A stretch of 18,729 nt of DNA from Candidatus Izemoplasma sp. (GTDB lineage Bacteria > Bacillota_I > Bacilli_A > Izemoplasmatales > Izemoplasmataceae). The notes under the pieces are model-generated. The model was given only the letters and a program-made list of their open reading frames with translations. It was not told where the DNA came from and did no database searches. Below, piece after piece: positions 1 to 7,586 of this stretch (its first letter is position 1; each line of letters begins with the position of its first letter). The DNA lies in the NCBI GenBank assembly GCA_029939615.1, contig JAOZSP010000013.1, forward strand, positions 1-18,729, in the 5' to 3' direction. The translations under genes and the position numbers were made by a program.

Positions 1-2
1 AC

Positions 3-29
3 AAAAAAGCATCCGATGGATGCTTTTTT
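3..29. terminator. Bidirectional intrinsic terminator downstream of uppP
   Basis: A perfect 12-bp stem (3-14 pairing with 18-29) has a 3-nt loop and a GC-rich core flanked by six A and six T. The symmetry gives a U-tract in either direction. It lies 18 bases past the uppP stop on the minus strand and could also end a plus-strand gene to the left of the window. Confidence 0.85.
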
Positions 30-47
30 ATTGACTAAATATATAGT

Positions 48-872
48 TTATAGTGATATAAGAAAATAAATAATAACAATAATTCCTAAAACAATACGAT
101 ACCATCCAAATACTTTAAAATCATGGCTTTTGATATAACTTAACAATAATTTTATTGTAATAATTGATACAATAAACGCTGTAATCATTCCGGTTAATAA
201 TATGATGATTTCTGAACTAGTAAATATAAATCCAAACTTATAAATCTTTAAAATACTAGCGCCAAACATTACAGGAATTGATAAGAAAAATGAGAACTCA
301 GCAGCGATAAATCGAGAAGTACCGAGTAAGATAGCTCCTAAAATTGTTGCTCCTGATCTTGATGTACCTGGAATCAGTGATAATACTTGGAACATTCCTA
401 TGAAAAATGCTGTTTTATATGATAATTCTTTAATTGATGTAATCTTTGGTATTTTAGTTTTATTTTTGTTTTCAATTATAATGAATAATATTCCATAAAC
501 TACAAGCATACTAGCTACAGTTATATAGTTATATAAATGATCATTTAACCAATCATCAAATAATAATCCAATAATTGCTGCTGGTAATACAGCAATTATT
601 ACTTTATACCAAATTGTCATTGTTTCTATTTTTTCTTCTTTACTCTTTTTAAGAGATAAAGGATTCAATTTATTGAAAAACAGTACAACTACGGCCATTA
701 TAGCACCAAGTTGTATAACTACTAAAAACATTTCTTTGAATGAATCACTCATATTTAAGTTAATCCACTCGTCTACTAAAATCATATGTCCTGTACTACT
801 TATTGGTAGCCATTCTGTTATCCCTTCGACGATACCAATAATGATAGTTTTTATTATTTCAATGAATTCCAT
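48..872 (-). CDS. uppP: Undecaprenyl-diphosphate phosphatase (UppP/BacA)
   Basis: This integral membrane enzyme removes a phosphate from undecaprenyl diphosphate, regenerating the lipid carrier for peptidoglycan and other wall polymers; overexpression is classically linked to bacitracin resistance. At the N-terminus, [14 protein letters not shown] (residues 16-29) carries the family's two glutamates (E16, E20) and His29. PGTSRSGAT around R172 is the second signature. The length of 274 residues and the many hydrophobic segments fit the family. I chose the ATG at 872 over the GTG at 881: a GAGGTG Shine-Dalgarno lies six bases before the ATG, and the GTG is part of that Shine-Dalgarno. It is monocistronic, with its own promoter and terminator. 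Identity is confident. Confidence 0.96.
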   Translation of the reverse strand: MEFIEIIKTIIIGIVEGITEWLPISSTGHMILVDEWINLNMSDSFKEMFLVVIQLGAIMAVVVLFFNKLNPLSLKKSKEEKIETMTIWYKVIIAVLPAAIIGLLFDDWLNDHLYNYITVASMLVVYGILFIIIENKNKTKIPKITSIKELSYKTAFFIGMFQVLSLIPGTSRSGATILGAILLGTSRFIAAEFSFFLSIPVMFGASILKIYKFGFIFTSSEIIILLTGMITAFIVSIITIKLLLSYIKSHDFKVFGWYRIVLGIIVIIYFLISL

Positions 873-901
873 ATTCGTCACCTCAAGTATATTTAAAACT
901 T

Positions 902-930
902 ACTATACTATAATAACATATTTCTATGAA
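902..930 (-). promoter_or_regulatory. Putative uppP promoter
   Basis: On the minus strand, TTCATA (925-930) is followed after 17 bases by TATAGT (902-907), about 30 bases before the chosen uppP ATG. The -35 matches the consensus at 4 of 6 positions. A second overlapping TATAGT sits 5 bases upstream, so the precise -10 is uncertain. Confidence 0.4.
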
Positions 931-1020
931 TAGTAAGTAATTATTTTAAGTGTTTGTATTAGGAATATTCTTGTATCTATAAATGATTATTATCTAAACT
1001 GATTTTAATAAAATTGTTAA

Positions 1021-1047
1021 AAAAAACCTCGAAATCCGAGGTTTTTT
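1021..1047 (-). terminator. Intrinsic terminator of the lipoprotein gene
   Basis: An 11-bp perfect stem (1021-1031 with 1037-1047) and a 5-nt loop start 5 bases after the stop codon of the minus-strand lipoprotein gene. The minus-strand U-tract is formed by the six A at 1021-1026. The stem also has T on the other side, so it might work in both directions. Confidence 0.88.
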
Positions 1048-1052
1048 AAGTG

Positions 1053-3560
1053 TTATTCTGGAATATTAAATTCTTCAGGGAAGTTAACATTATATAGTAC
1101 TTCAAGTACGTCTTGTAGGTAAGAAATTCTATCTGCGTTTAATGTCGCAAAGACAGGATTGTTATCTAAGATGTAATTTGTTGAAGCTATTGAATAACCT
1201 GAAGTTGAGAAATAAGCTTGATATATTGGAGAGTAATATGCTTCAATTGCAGTATATACACTTGTAGGCATAATTAAATCTGAAACTTCACCAATCATTT
1301 CCGCATATTTAATTTCGATATATAAATCTATTTGTGATTCACTAGGAACTACTGTTGTTCCACCACTACCATCACTATAATCTCCAGTAGAGTTATCATA
1401 AACAGCAGTAGGTTGTTCGAATCCAGTTCCTTCTGTAGCTAATATGAAATGTAATCCGAAGTTTGATTGAATTAAACGATCATCATAAAATTCATCAATA
1501 TCTTCTATACTGTTTTCAACAGCAACTACGTAAGAATCATAAATACGTTTTAATGCAGTTACAAAGTCTTCATCAAAGTTAGTAGTAGATAAACTAGTTA
1601 AACTTTCTGAAGTAGATAAAGATTCTGTCATAATATAGAAACCATAAGCTTTGAATTCTGCCCAAACATTTTCAGGATCATCAACTAATGAATCGTTGTA
1701 TTCAGTAACTACTTCGATAAATGAATATTCATCTGTAGATACTTTGTCTTTAATTAAATCTTCAAAAGCAACTACTAATGCTTGGTATTCAACTAAATCT
1801 GCACCTGATAATTCATCAACGATATCATTAAATTCATCTGGTGTAAAGTCTTTGTCAAAGTCAACATATAATAAGATGTGTTCAGCGTTTAAACTGAAAT
1901 ACTCATCAACAACTTTTTGGATATAATCAGCAGCATGTTCATACTCGATTGAGTCACCAATTAAGTTAGGTTGTAAGTTTCCAATGATAAATAAATCTCT
2001 TATTACGTCTGCTTCACTTACGCTACCAAACGCTAAAATTAGGAATTCATCCCAACTATAAACTGAACTATCAAATCCGTAAGCAGCGTATCCATTACTA
2101 CTAAAGATACCTTTCATTTCACGTAATTCACCACGATGTTCAATCATTGTTTCGTTATCACTATTTAAGAAATCATGGCTTTCTCCATAAATAGCTGTAT
2201 AGTATACACTATCTAATAGGCTTAAAGCTTTAACGATTTCAATTGTATAATAAGTTCCAAGGCTTTCTTCCATATATGTGAATAATTGATCAGCAGTAAT
2301 TTCAGTATCACCAATTTTAGCTACTAATGTTTCATGTCCTTTGTTATCATATTCAACACCATTATTAAATTGGTACTGTAATTTTAACATTGGATCATAT
2401 ATTTCAAATTCCTGGTCTTCCCAATAAGTATCCATTGCGATACTTATTGAAGTATCGGTAATAAGTTCTTCAACCATATCTAATACAATAGCATCAAGTT
2501 CTGCTTGTGTTAAATCTTCAAAAGCGGTAACTTCTTCTTCTGATACTTTAAAAGCTAAAACACTGAAACTAGCAGCAGTTTGTAAAGTGTAAGAATAACG
2601 AACTGCATCTTCTTCTAAACTTAAAGTATCAAATAAGTAAGATGTATAAGTTAGATATGGATCTCCTTGTACACGATTCTTAGTTGCTTCTTCATAGTTT
2701 AAAGCACCAACATCACTGTAATCAGCACAGTAATCTTCAAAATCAGTATTTGTAGGAATTTGATCTAAACTAGGATTCATGTAATTATATAAGTTTATAA
2801 ATTCTTCAAATACTTCTTCATCACTTAATTGTGTTGTATTTGTAGCATCAAATTCACTTACTGCACGGTCTTCAATTGGTGTTTCTTCATCAAAATATTT
2901 ACCGAAACCTAAATTATAATTAGGAACTAAGTTAAATTTATCAAAAACATCATTTGCTTCTGCAACACTACTAAATCGAACATCAATAACACAGATATCT
3001 CCTTTAGTATTTCTTTCATAGTAAGTTTCAATGGCAGTATCAGTAATTTCTAAACTGTCACCTTCTGTAGCATTTAAGATGTATTCTTTTGTTATTTTGT
3101 TTTTAGCAATACTTAACTCAACAAAAGCTCTTAAATCGTCATCACTTTCAGGATCGAATCCTAAAATGATTAAATTTGATTCAAATGATTCAATATAGTC
3201 AGCCTCAAGTTCAGGATCTTCCTTAATTTCAGCGATTAAATCTTCATCTAAAGTCCCATAAGTTAGTAAAGTTATTTCATCATCAACTTCTTGTTCTGTA
3301 ATTCCTGCGATCGCCTGAGCTAGTAATATTTCTTCTGAATATTGAATTAAATAACTTAGCCCGTCTGTAATTTTCATCATTTCCCATAAATCTTGTCTTG
3401 TAACTTCAATATCTCCTACAGTTAAGTATACGTCTTCTCTGTTTGAAATCTCTGGTGTAATGTTTTTATCCTTAATACTACTACACCCAAAAGCCAGACC
3501 TAATACGATTCCAAAGAATCCTAAAATGATCGACGCTTTTATAATAATACCTTTGTTCAT
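1053..3560 (-). CDS. Large acidic lipoprotein with two PrsA/SurA-like modules (probable extracytoplasmic foldase or chaperone)
   Basis: The N-terminus is a lipoprotein signal: Lys near the start, a hydrophobic run, and the lipobox LAFGC with Cys26 as the lipidated residue, so the mature protein should be membrane-tethered outside the cell. The rest (835 residues in all) is strongly acidic. From about residue 45, VGDIEVTRQDLWEMM resembles the start of a SurA/PrsA N-terminal domain, and the pattern recurs near residue 412 (AKIGDTEITADQLFTYM). NAEHILLYV (H561) and GLHFILA (H704) resemble the first strand of parvulin domains. The corresponding place in the first module (GDICVIDVRFSS) lacks the His. 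PrsA itself is about 290 residues, so this looks like a tandem enlargement. Catalytic prolyl isomerase activity is not established; a chaperone without isomerase activity is equally possible. The ATG at 3560 follows an AAGGAGTG Shine-Dalgarno. It is monocistronic. Confidence 0.75.
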   Translation of the reverse strand: MNKGIIIKASIILGFFGIVLGLAFGCSSIKDKNITPEISNREDVYLTVGDIEVTRQDLWEMMKITDGLSYLIQYSEEILLAQAIAGITEQEVDDEITLLTYGTLDEDLIAEIKEDPELEADYIESFESNLIILGFDPESDDDLRAFVELSIAKNKITKEYILNATEGDSLEITDTAIETYYERNTKGDICVIDVRFSSVAEANDVFDKFNLVPNYNLGFGKYFDEETPIEDRAVSEFDATNTTQLSDEEVFEEFINLYNYMNPSLDQIPTNTDFEDYCADYSDVGALNYEEATKNRVQGDPYLTYTSYLFDTLSLEEDAVRYSYTLQTAASFSVLAFKVSEEEVTAFEDLTQAELDAIVLDMVEELITDTSISIAMDTYWEDQEFEIYDPMLKLQYQFNNGVEYDNKGHETLVAKIGDTEITADQLFTYMEESLGTYYTIEIVKALSLLDSVYYTAIYGESHDFLNSDNETMIEHRGELREMKGIFSSNGYAAYGFDSSVYSWDEFLILAFGSVSEADVIRDLFIIGNLQPNLIGDSIEYEHAADYIQKVVDEYFSLNAEHILLYVDFDKDFTPDEFNDIVDELSGADLVEYQALVVAFEDLIKDKVSTDEYSFIEVVTEYNDSLVDDPENVWAEFKAYGFYIMTESLSTSESLTSLSTTNFDEDFVTALKRIYDSYVVAVENSIEDIDEFYDDRLIQSNFGLHFILATEGTGFEQPTAVYDNSTGDYSDGSGGTTVVPSESQIDLYIEIKYAEMIGEVSDLIMPTSVYTAIEAYYSPIYQAYFSTSGYSIASTNYILDNNPVFATLNADRISYLQDVLEVLYNVNFPEEFNIPE

Positions 3561-3592
3561 TTAAATCACTCCTTAATATTTACGCAATATAT

Positions 3593-3621
3593 ATAATATC
3601 ATTTTACAGTCATAAAAACAA
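3593..3621 (-). promoter_or_regulatory. Promoter of the lipoprotein gene
   Basis: On the minus strand, TTGTTT (3616-3621), a 17-base spacer and TATTAT (3593-3598) form a sigma-A-like promoter about 33 bases upstream of the lipoprotein ATG. It is divergent from the promoter of the WalJ-like gene. Confidence 0.55.
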
Positions 3622-3692
3622 CAACATTTTTTAGTAAAGATTACTATTTTAATTATCTTACAAATTATCGAACATATATTACATCATATTTA

Positions 3693-3720
3693 TTGTATAT
3701 TTCTCGAAATATTGTATAAT
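3693..3720 (+). promoter_or_regulatory. Promoter of the WalJ-like gene cluster, with an inverted repeat in the spacer
   Basis: TTGTAT (3693-3698), a 16-base spacer and a perfect TATAAT (3715-3720) end 23 bases before the ATG at 3744. The spacer is mostly occupied by an inverted repeat with 7-base arms, ATATTTC and GAAATAT (3697-3703 and 3706-3712), separated by two bases. That is a possible operator, but AT-rich palindromes can occur by chance. Confidence 0.6.
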
Positions 3721-3743
3721 TTACCTTGTATTGGAGTGGTTAA

Positions 3744-4532
3744 ATGAAAATTACAGTTTTAGCAAGTGGATCAGGTGGAAATACCACTTATTTAGAGTCA
3801 GGAAACACAAAAATTCTTATTGATTGTGGAATCTCATTTAAGCAAATAACAACAAGGTTAAGGTCGCATGATTTAAATATTGATAATTTAGATGCAGTTC
3901 TAATTACTCATGAGCATAATGATCATATAAAAGGATTAGATGTTACCTTAAAAAGAAGTGATGCAATTGTGTATTTAACGGAAGAAACATTTTTAGGAAC
4001 ACACCCAAAAGTAAAAGACAATTTAGTATTTAGTCAAGTATCCTTTATTACTCCGTATGAGTCTCTTAATATTAATAATGTTGAAATATTACCTTTTAGT
4101 ATATCGCATGACGCTAGTGATGCTGTTGGATATATTATAAATACAGATGGTAAAAAGATTGTTTATGTTACGGATATTGGATATTTACCTAATAGAGATC
4201 ACGATCTTATTAGAAACGCTGATATGTATATTTTTGAGTCTAATTATGATGTAACTTTATTATATACATCAAATCGTCCGTTTTACTTAAAACAACGAAT
4301 TGATTCGATAAAAGGACATATGTCTAATAATGATTCAGCTTATAATTTAGCTCAATTAGTAGGAGATAAAACTAAAAATATCATTTTAGCACATCGATCT
4401 AAAGAGTGTAATACTAATGAACTTGCATTAGAAACATATAATGAAGTATTTAAAGATTATGGATTAAATATTGACGATTATAATATTATAGTTGCTCACC
4501 AAGATATACCAACAAAAGTATTTGAAATTTAG
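3744..4532 (+). CDS. walJ: MBL-fold metallohydrolase, WalJ/YycJ family
   Basis: This 262-residue single-domain metallo-beta-lactamase-fold protein matches the WalJ (YycJ) group, whose B. subtilis member is a 5'-3' DNA exonuclease associated with the WalRK cell-wall regulon. The N-terminus LASGSGGNTTYL and ILIDCG are typical of this subfamily. The metal site is visible as HEHNDH (H56, H58, D60, H61), with further candidates H122, D144 and H217. The usual walR/walK/yycH/yycI neighbours are absent; the gene heads its own cluster. Translation starts at ATG 3744 after GGAG seven bases upstream. The stop TAG overlaps the Shine-Dalgarno of the next gene, so the two are likely co-transcribed. The fold is certain and the WalJ assignment is good; other MBL nucleases or hydrolases are possible. 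Confidence 0.88.
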   Translation: MKITVLASGSGGNTTYLESGNTKILIDCGISFKQITTRLRSHDLNIDNLDAVLITHEHNDHIKGLDVTLKRSDAIVYLTEETFLGTHPKVKDNLVFSQVSFITPYESLNINNVEILPFSISHDASDAVGYIINTDGKKIVYVTDIGYLPNRDHDLIRNADMYIFESNYDVTLLYTSNRPFYLKQRIDSIKGHMSNNDSAYNLAQLVGDKTKNIILAHRSKECNTNELALETYNEVFKDYGLNIDDYNIIVAHQDIPTKVFEI

Positions 4533-4544
4533 GAGGAATTATTT

Positions 4545-5420
4545 ATGACAAATGAACAAATTATTAATGAAGTATGTATGGAAGTATTTAGTGTAAAAGA
4601 AGAAGAAATTAATGTTGAAAAAAGACTGATGGGAGGAATGAGTAATTATACTTATGTTGTTAAAATAGAAGATAAATTATACACATTCAGAATCCCTGGT
4701 AAAAACGCTGAAAAATTCGTTGATAGAACAGTTGAAAAACATAATATTGAACTAGTAAAAACCCTTGATTTAAATAACAACACTGTCTTTTTAGATGTTG
4801 AATCTGGGTATAAAATAGCGGAGTATATTGAAGGACAACCACTAAGTGAATTAAATCCTTTAGAGCATCTAAAAGATGCTGCGAATGTTCTTCATAAAAT
4901 TCATGAATCAGGATTAAAATCAGATTATGATTACGATCCACTTGGAAGGTTAAAATTATATGAAAGTTATTTAGTAGAATATAATTTTAAACACAGTGAA
5001 AGATACTTAGAATTAAAACAAAGATTTTTAGATTTAAAAGATAAATATATGGATAATTCAAAACTTACTTTATCACATGGAGATTCTCAAATTTCAAATT
5101 TTGTTGTAACTAATAATGATTTAAAATTAATGGATTGGGAATTCACAGGTAATAATGATCCTTATTATGATATTGCTTGTTTTGGAAATAATGATTTTAA
5201 TCATGCTTTAGAGCTTTTGCCAGTATATTTAAATAAGGAACCCTCAATAGAAGAATATAACCGTTTATATTTCTTTAGATCATTCCAATGTTTACAGTGG
5301 CATAATGTTGCTTTATACAAAGATTTTATTGGTTTAAGTGTTGATTTAGGTGTTGATTTTATGTTTGTAGCAGGACTTTATTTAGATAAAACAGAAAACT
5401 TCCTAAATAGTATAAAATAA
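4545..5420 (+). CDS. Choline/ethanolamine kinase-like (LicA-type) phosphotransferase
   Basis: This 291-residue protein has the aminoglycoside-phosphotransferase/choline-kinase fold. The catalytic loop is HGDSQISN (H178, D180, N185), and the metal-binding segment is LMDWEFTGNNDP with D197. The DWEFTGNNDPYYDIACFG block is typical of choline kinase and LicA rather than antibiotic kinases. The N-terminal lobe shows GGMSNYTY, the nucleotide-loop region. The likely reaction is ATP-dependent phosphorylation of a small hydroxylated amine such as choline, but the substrate cannot be read from the sequence, and no nucleotidyltransferase or LicD-type gene is adjacent. Start ATG 4545 lies eight bases after AGGAGG, which overlaps the preceding stop. 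It is probably co-transcribed with the MBL-fold gene upstream. Confidence 0.82.
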   Translation: MTNEQIINEVCMEVFSVKEEEINVEKRLMGGMSNYTYVVKIEDKLYTFRIPGKNAEKFVDRTVEKHNIELVKTLDLNNNTVFLDVESGYKIAEYIEGQPLSELNPLEHLKDAANVLHKIHESGLKSDYDYDPLGRLKLYESYLVEYNFKHSERYLELKQRFLDLKDKYMDNSKLTLSHGDSQISNFVVTNNDLKLMDWEFTGNNDPYYDIACFGNNDFNHALELLPVYLNKEPSIEEYNRLYFFRSFQCLQWHNVALYKDFIGLSVDLGVDFMFVAGLYLDKTENFLNSIK

Positions 5421-5434
5421 GTAGAAAGTAATGA

Positions 5435-5440
5435 TATAAT
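5435..5440 (+). promoter_or_regulatory. Possible internal -10 element
   Basis: TATAAT lies 35 bases ahead of the GTG start at 5476, but the hexamer at the right -35 distance (ATAAAA) is poor. It may be a weak internal promoter, or the pair of membrane genes may depend on read-through. Confidence 0.25.
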
Positions 5441-5475
5441 TAAATAGAATAAGAACTGATGTAGGAGGAGATAAT

Positions 5476-5817
5476 GTGAAAAAGCTAATCAAAGATAATT
5501 ATTTTTATATTTTGGCTGCAGTAATATTTATTTCTGTATTTCTATATCAGTTTTTTTATATTGTAAATTTACCAACTATTGTCTTTTTAAGTAGAACAGA
5601 ATTTGATTATTTAGAAATATTAATAAATGTTCTTATAATTATAATTGGGGTATCAATTTTTTATAATATTCCATTATTAATTACTATTAAGTTTTATTAT
5701 CAAATTAAGTTTAAAACGCTTCACATTGATTTACCTTTGTTGAAAAAATACTATAATTATATAATCGTTATTATTACACAAAATAGAAATAAGAATTATA
5801 GTGTTTACAGGTGTTGA
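5476..5817 (+). CDS. Small membrane protein of unknown function, probably frameshifted near its C-terminus
   Basis: As read, this is a 113-residue basic, hydrophobic protein with two clear membrane segments (about residues 8-29 and 44-67) and the beginning of a third (about 95-103), ending in a polar tail and TGA. GTG at 5476 is the start, preceded by a strong AGGAGGAG. The following frame (+1) is open from 5765 to a TAA at 5876-5878 and encodes a natural-looking tail (IEIRIIVFTG, then FFVLTKYKNEERKANEKNK). If one A of the AAAA run at 5780-5783 were absent, the protein would be about 133 residues and overlap the next gene's start by 17 bases, a common operon arrangement. So this may be a broken gene, an assembly error or recoding. 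The family is not recognised. It could be a truncated relative of the next gene, which has a similar three-helix start. Confidence 0.6.
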   Translation: MKKLIKDNYFYILAAVIFISVFLYQFFYIVNLPTIVFLSRTEFDYLEILINVLIIIIGVSIFYNIPLLITIKFYYQIKFKTLHIDLPLLKKYYNYIIVIITQNRNKNYSVYRC

Positions 5818-5852
5818 TTTCTTCGTTTTAACCAAGTATAAAAACGAAGAAA
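5818..5852 (+). promoter_or_regulatory. Intercistronic hairpin abutting the next gene's ribosome-binding site
   Basis: A perfect 12-bp stem (5818-5829 with 5841-5852) and an 11-nt loop begin right after the TGA at 5815-5817. No U-tract follows, so it is not a normal terminator. Its 3' arm ends one base before GGAAGG (5853-5858), the Shine-Dalgarno of the 495-residue gene. It could modulate translation or mRNA stability, or, if the upstream gene really continues in the other frame, it is simply coding sequence. Confidence 0.5.
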
Positions 5853-5861
5853 GGAAGGCAA

Positions 5862-7349
5862 ATGAGAAAAATAAATAAACACACAAAAATATTTTTATTA
5901 AGCTCTTTAAGTGGGTTTTTATTATCTTTTATAATAGGGTTTTTACCTCGTTATAATATAATACTATTTGTATTAAGACAATCATTCCTATATTTAGGAT
6001 TAGCTTTGTTAGTTCCGATGATTATTTCGGTGTTTTACCCGATGTATAAAAGATGGCTTTTATCTAAAAATAGTAATCTCCATTTTTTAAATATTACTAC
6101 TTTGCTGGTTTTACTTATATCATTAATTTTTATTGCTGATTATCGACTGGATTATATTGAGGAAAATGAAGTTCCCTTATTAGTTAATGTGATTTTATAT
6201 GATGATTATAATAATTTAATTTATCGAAGTGTTATAAATGGAGAAACTCCAAGCATTGAAATAATCGAAAAGACTAATAATAGATTAGTACTTCATATTG
6301 AAGAAGTATATTCGGGGATGCAGAGTACATATGATTTAGAAGAACTTTTTCCTGGCAGATATTTCGGAAATAAGGAATTTGCTGAAGCACGAATTTGGAC
6401 TGATATAGAAATAAGTTATAACGATGATAATTCTATATCCGAATTCATAATAACAGAATCTAGACTTGTTAAATTTATTTTAGATGGGGAAGATGTTTAT
6501 GGCTTCTCAAGTCGACAACAAAATATCGAGAATACTTATCTCAATTTTGAATTTATCTCAGTTCACAAACATTCATTTTATAATGTGGTGTTTAATGAAT
6601 CAGAGTTAGGTAGTTATATAATTGATAGCCATCATGATTTTTCAAGTGATCAAGAAACAATAATTGAATATCGTTTTGAAGAAGATTTCCAATTAGATGT
6701 TGTAGATCATTACACTCTCTCAATACAAGAAGAGGGGAAAGAGTATGATGAAATTGCTTATATAGAATCGTCTTTTGATGAGTATGGGTCCTTAAATATT
6801 CAGGTTCATGAAAATCCGGATAGACCAGAGCAAAATGATATTATATATCGTTATTCAAGAAGTGAGTTTGAAGGAAGCATATCTGTTACTGATAATCAGG
6901 TTAACTATATCTTTTTTAGCAATATTAATTGGAGTAGTGAAGAGTTACAAGAGGTAAAAAGAAATTACAGTTTAGAAGATGGGAAGTATATTATTTCTTC
7001 ATCGGACTCATCAGCTTTTCCAAATGAAACAGATAATTATTCATATTATGATGACTTATTTGATGATAGTAGTTTTGTTGAATTAGTAAGGCGAGATGAA
7101 ATTGTTGTAACTGTTAATGTGATTGAACTATTCGAACTGCAAGATGAAGATTTTGGGTATATGGTTTCATATTATAGTTATATTAACCCTGAGTTCTCTA
7201 GAATCAATCTAAACACTAGTAATATTAATCAAACAGACAGTAGAAATAGATTAAATTATTTTAACTATGAATCGATGTTGTTTAGATATAGAATGAATGA
7301 TGAAGTAATCTATGAAAATAATCAAATTATTAATTTCATGAGTAGATAA
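5862..7349 (+). CDS. Membrane-anchored protein of unknown function with a large extracytoplasmic domain
   Basis: This 495-residue protein is not recognised. Three hydrophobic segments can be seen at about residues 9-28, 34-59 and 76-93. The basic loop KRWLLSK between the second and third, together with the Lys-rich N-terminus, places the N-terminus in the cytoplasm and the remaining ~400 residues outside. That region is rich in Asp, Glu, Ser, Tyr and Asn and has an alternating beta-like pattern. It shows no Cys-rich, LPxTG or obvious catalytic motif. ATG 5862 follows GGAAGG. The gene directly follows the small membrane protein and ends the cluster at a terminator. A surface sensor or anti-sigma-like partner is conceivable, but nothing in the sequence demonstrates it. 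Confidence 0.85.
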   Translation: MRKINKHTKIFLLSSLSGFLLSFIIGFLPRYNIILFVLRQSFLYLGLALLVPMIISVFYPMYKRWLLSKNSNLHFLNITTLLVLLISLIFIADYRLDYIEENEVPLLVNVILYDDYNNLIYRSVINGETPSIEIIEKTNNRLVLHIEEVYSGMQSTYDLEELFPGRYFGNKEFAEARIWTDIEISYNDDNSISEFIITESRLVKFILDGEDVYGFSSRQQNIENTYLNFEFISVHKHSFYNVVFNESELGSYIIDSHHDFSSDQETIIEYRFEEDFQLDVVDHYTLSIQEEGKEYDEIAYIESSFDEYGSLNIQVHENPDRPEQNDIIYRYSRSEFEGSISVTDNQVNYIFFSNINWSSEELQEVKRNYSLEDGKYIISSSDSSAFPNETDNYSYYDDLFDDSSFVELVRRDEIVVTVNVIELFELQDEDFGYMVSYYSYINPEFSRINLNTSNINQTDSRNRLNYFNYESMLFRYRMNDEVIYENNQIINFMSR

Positions 7350-7354
7350 TATTG

Positions 7355-7391
7355 GACACTTATATGGATTATTCATATGAGTGTCTTTTTT
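7355..7391 (+). terminator. Intrinsic terminator of the 3744-7349 cluster
   Basis: A 12-bp stem with one G-U pair (7355-7366 with 7374-7385), a 7-nt loop and six T follow the stop codon at 7347-7349 by a few bases. Confidence 0.88.
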
Positions 7392-7496
7392 CAAAGATTT
7401 GGTGATATATATATGAAAACAATGAGTTAATAGATAATAATTCTAATTTAGTATAATGTAAGTGTTTTCTTTGCTGAAAAAAGGAGTTTTATAATA

Positions 7497-7525
7497 TTGT
7501 AATAATGAATAAAATGATTTATAAT
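7497..7525 (+). promoter_or_regulatory. Promoter of nifJ
   Basis: TTGTAA (7497-7502), a 17-base spacer and a perfect TATAAT (7520-7525) imply a leader of about 55 bases before the nifJ ATG. Other TATAAT sequences in this AT-rich gap (7452-7457 and 7490-7495) have worse -35 partners. Apart from this promoter and the nifJ Shine-Dalgarno, I see nothing convincing in 7392-7586. Confidence 0.55.
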
Positions 7526-7586
7526 TTAAACTGTATGAAATAGTTATAAAAAATCTAGAAAAAATATATTTTGGAGGTATTGTCTA

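Noticed and set aside
673..933. Plus-strand 86-codon frame opposite uppP
   Set aside because: It lies almost wholly antisense to the well-supported uppP gene, has no Shine-Dalgarno and no recognisable protein pattern.
7457..7470. Possible cre site in the nifJ leader (TGTAAGTGTTTTCT)
   Set aside because: Two mismatches to the consensus, including loss of the central CG.
7481..7541. Possible leader peptide upstream of nifJ (AAGGAG followed by ATG at 7506)
   Set aside because: The Shine-Dalgarno-like sequence is too far from the ATG, the frame is 12 codons long, and it overlaps the best nifJ promoter.
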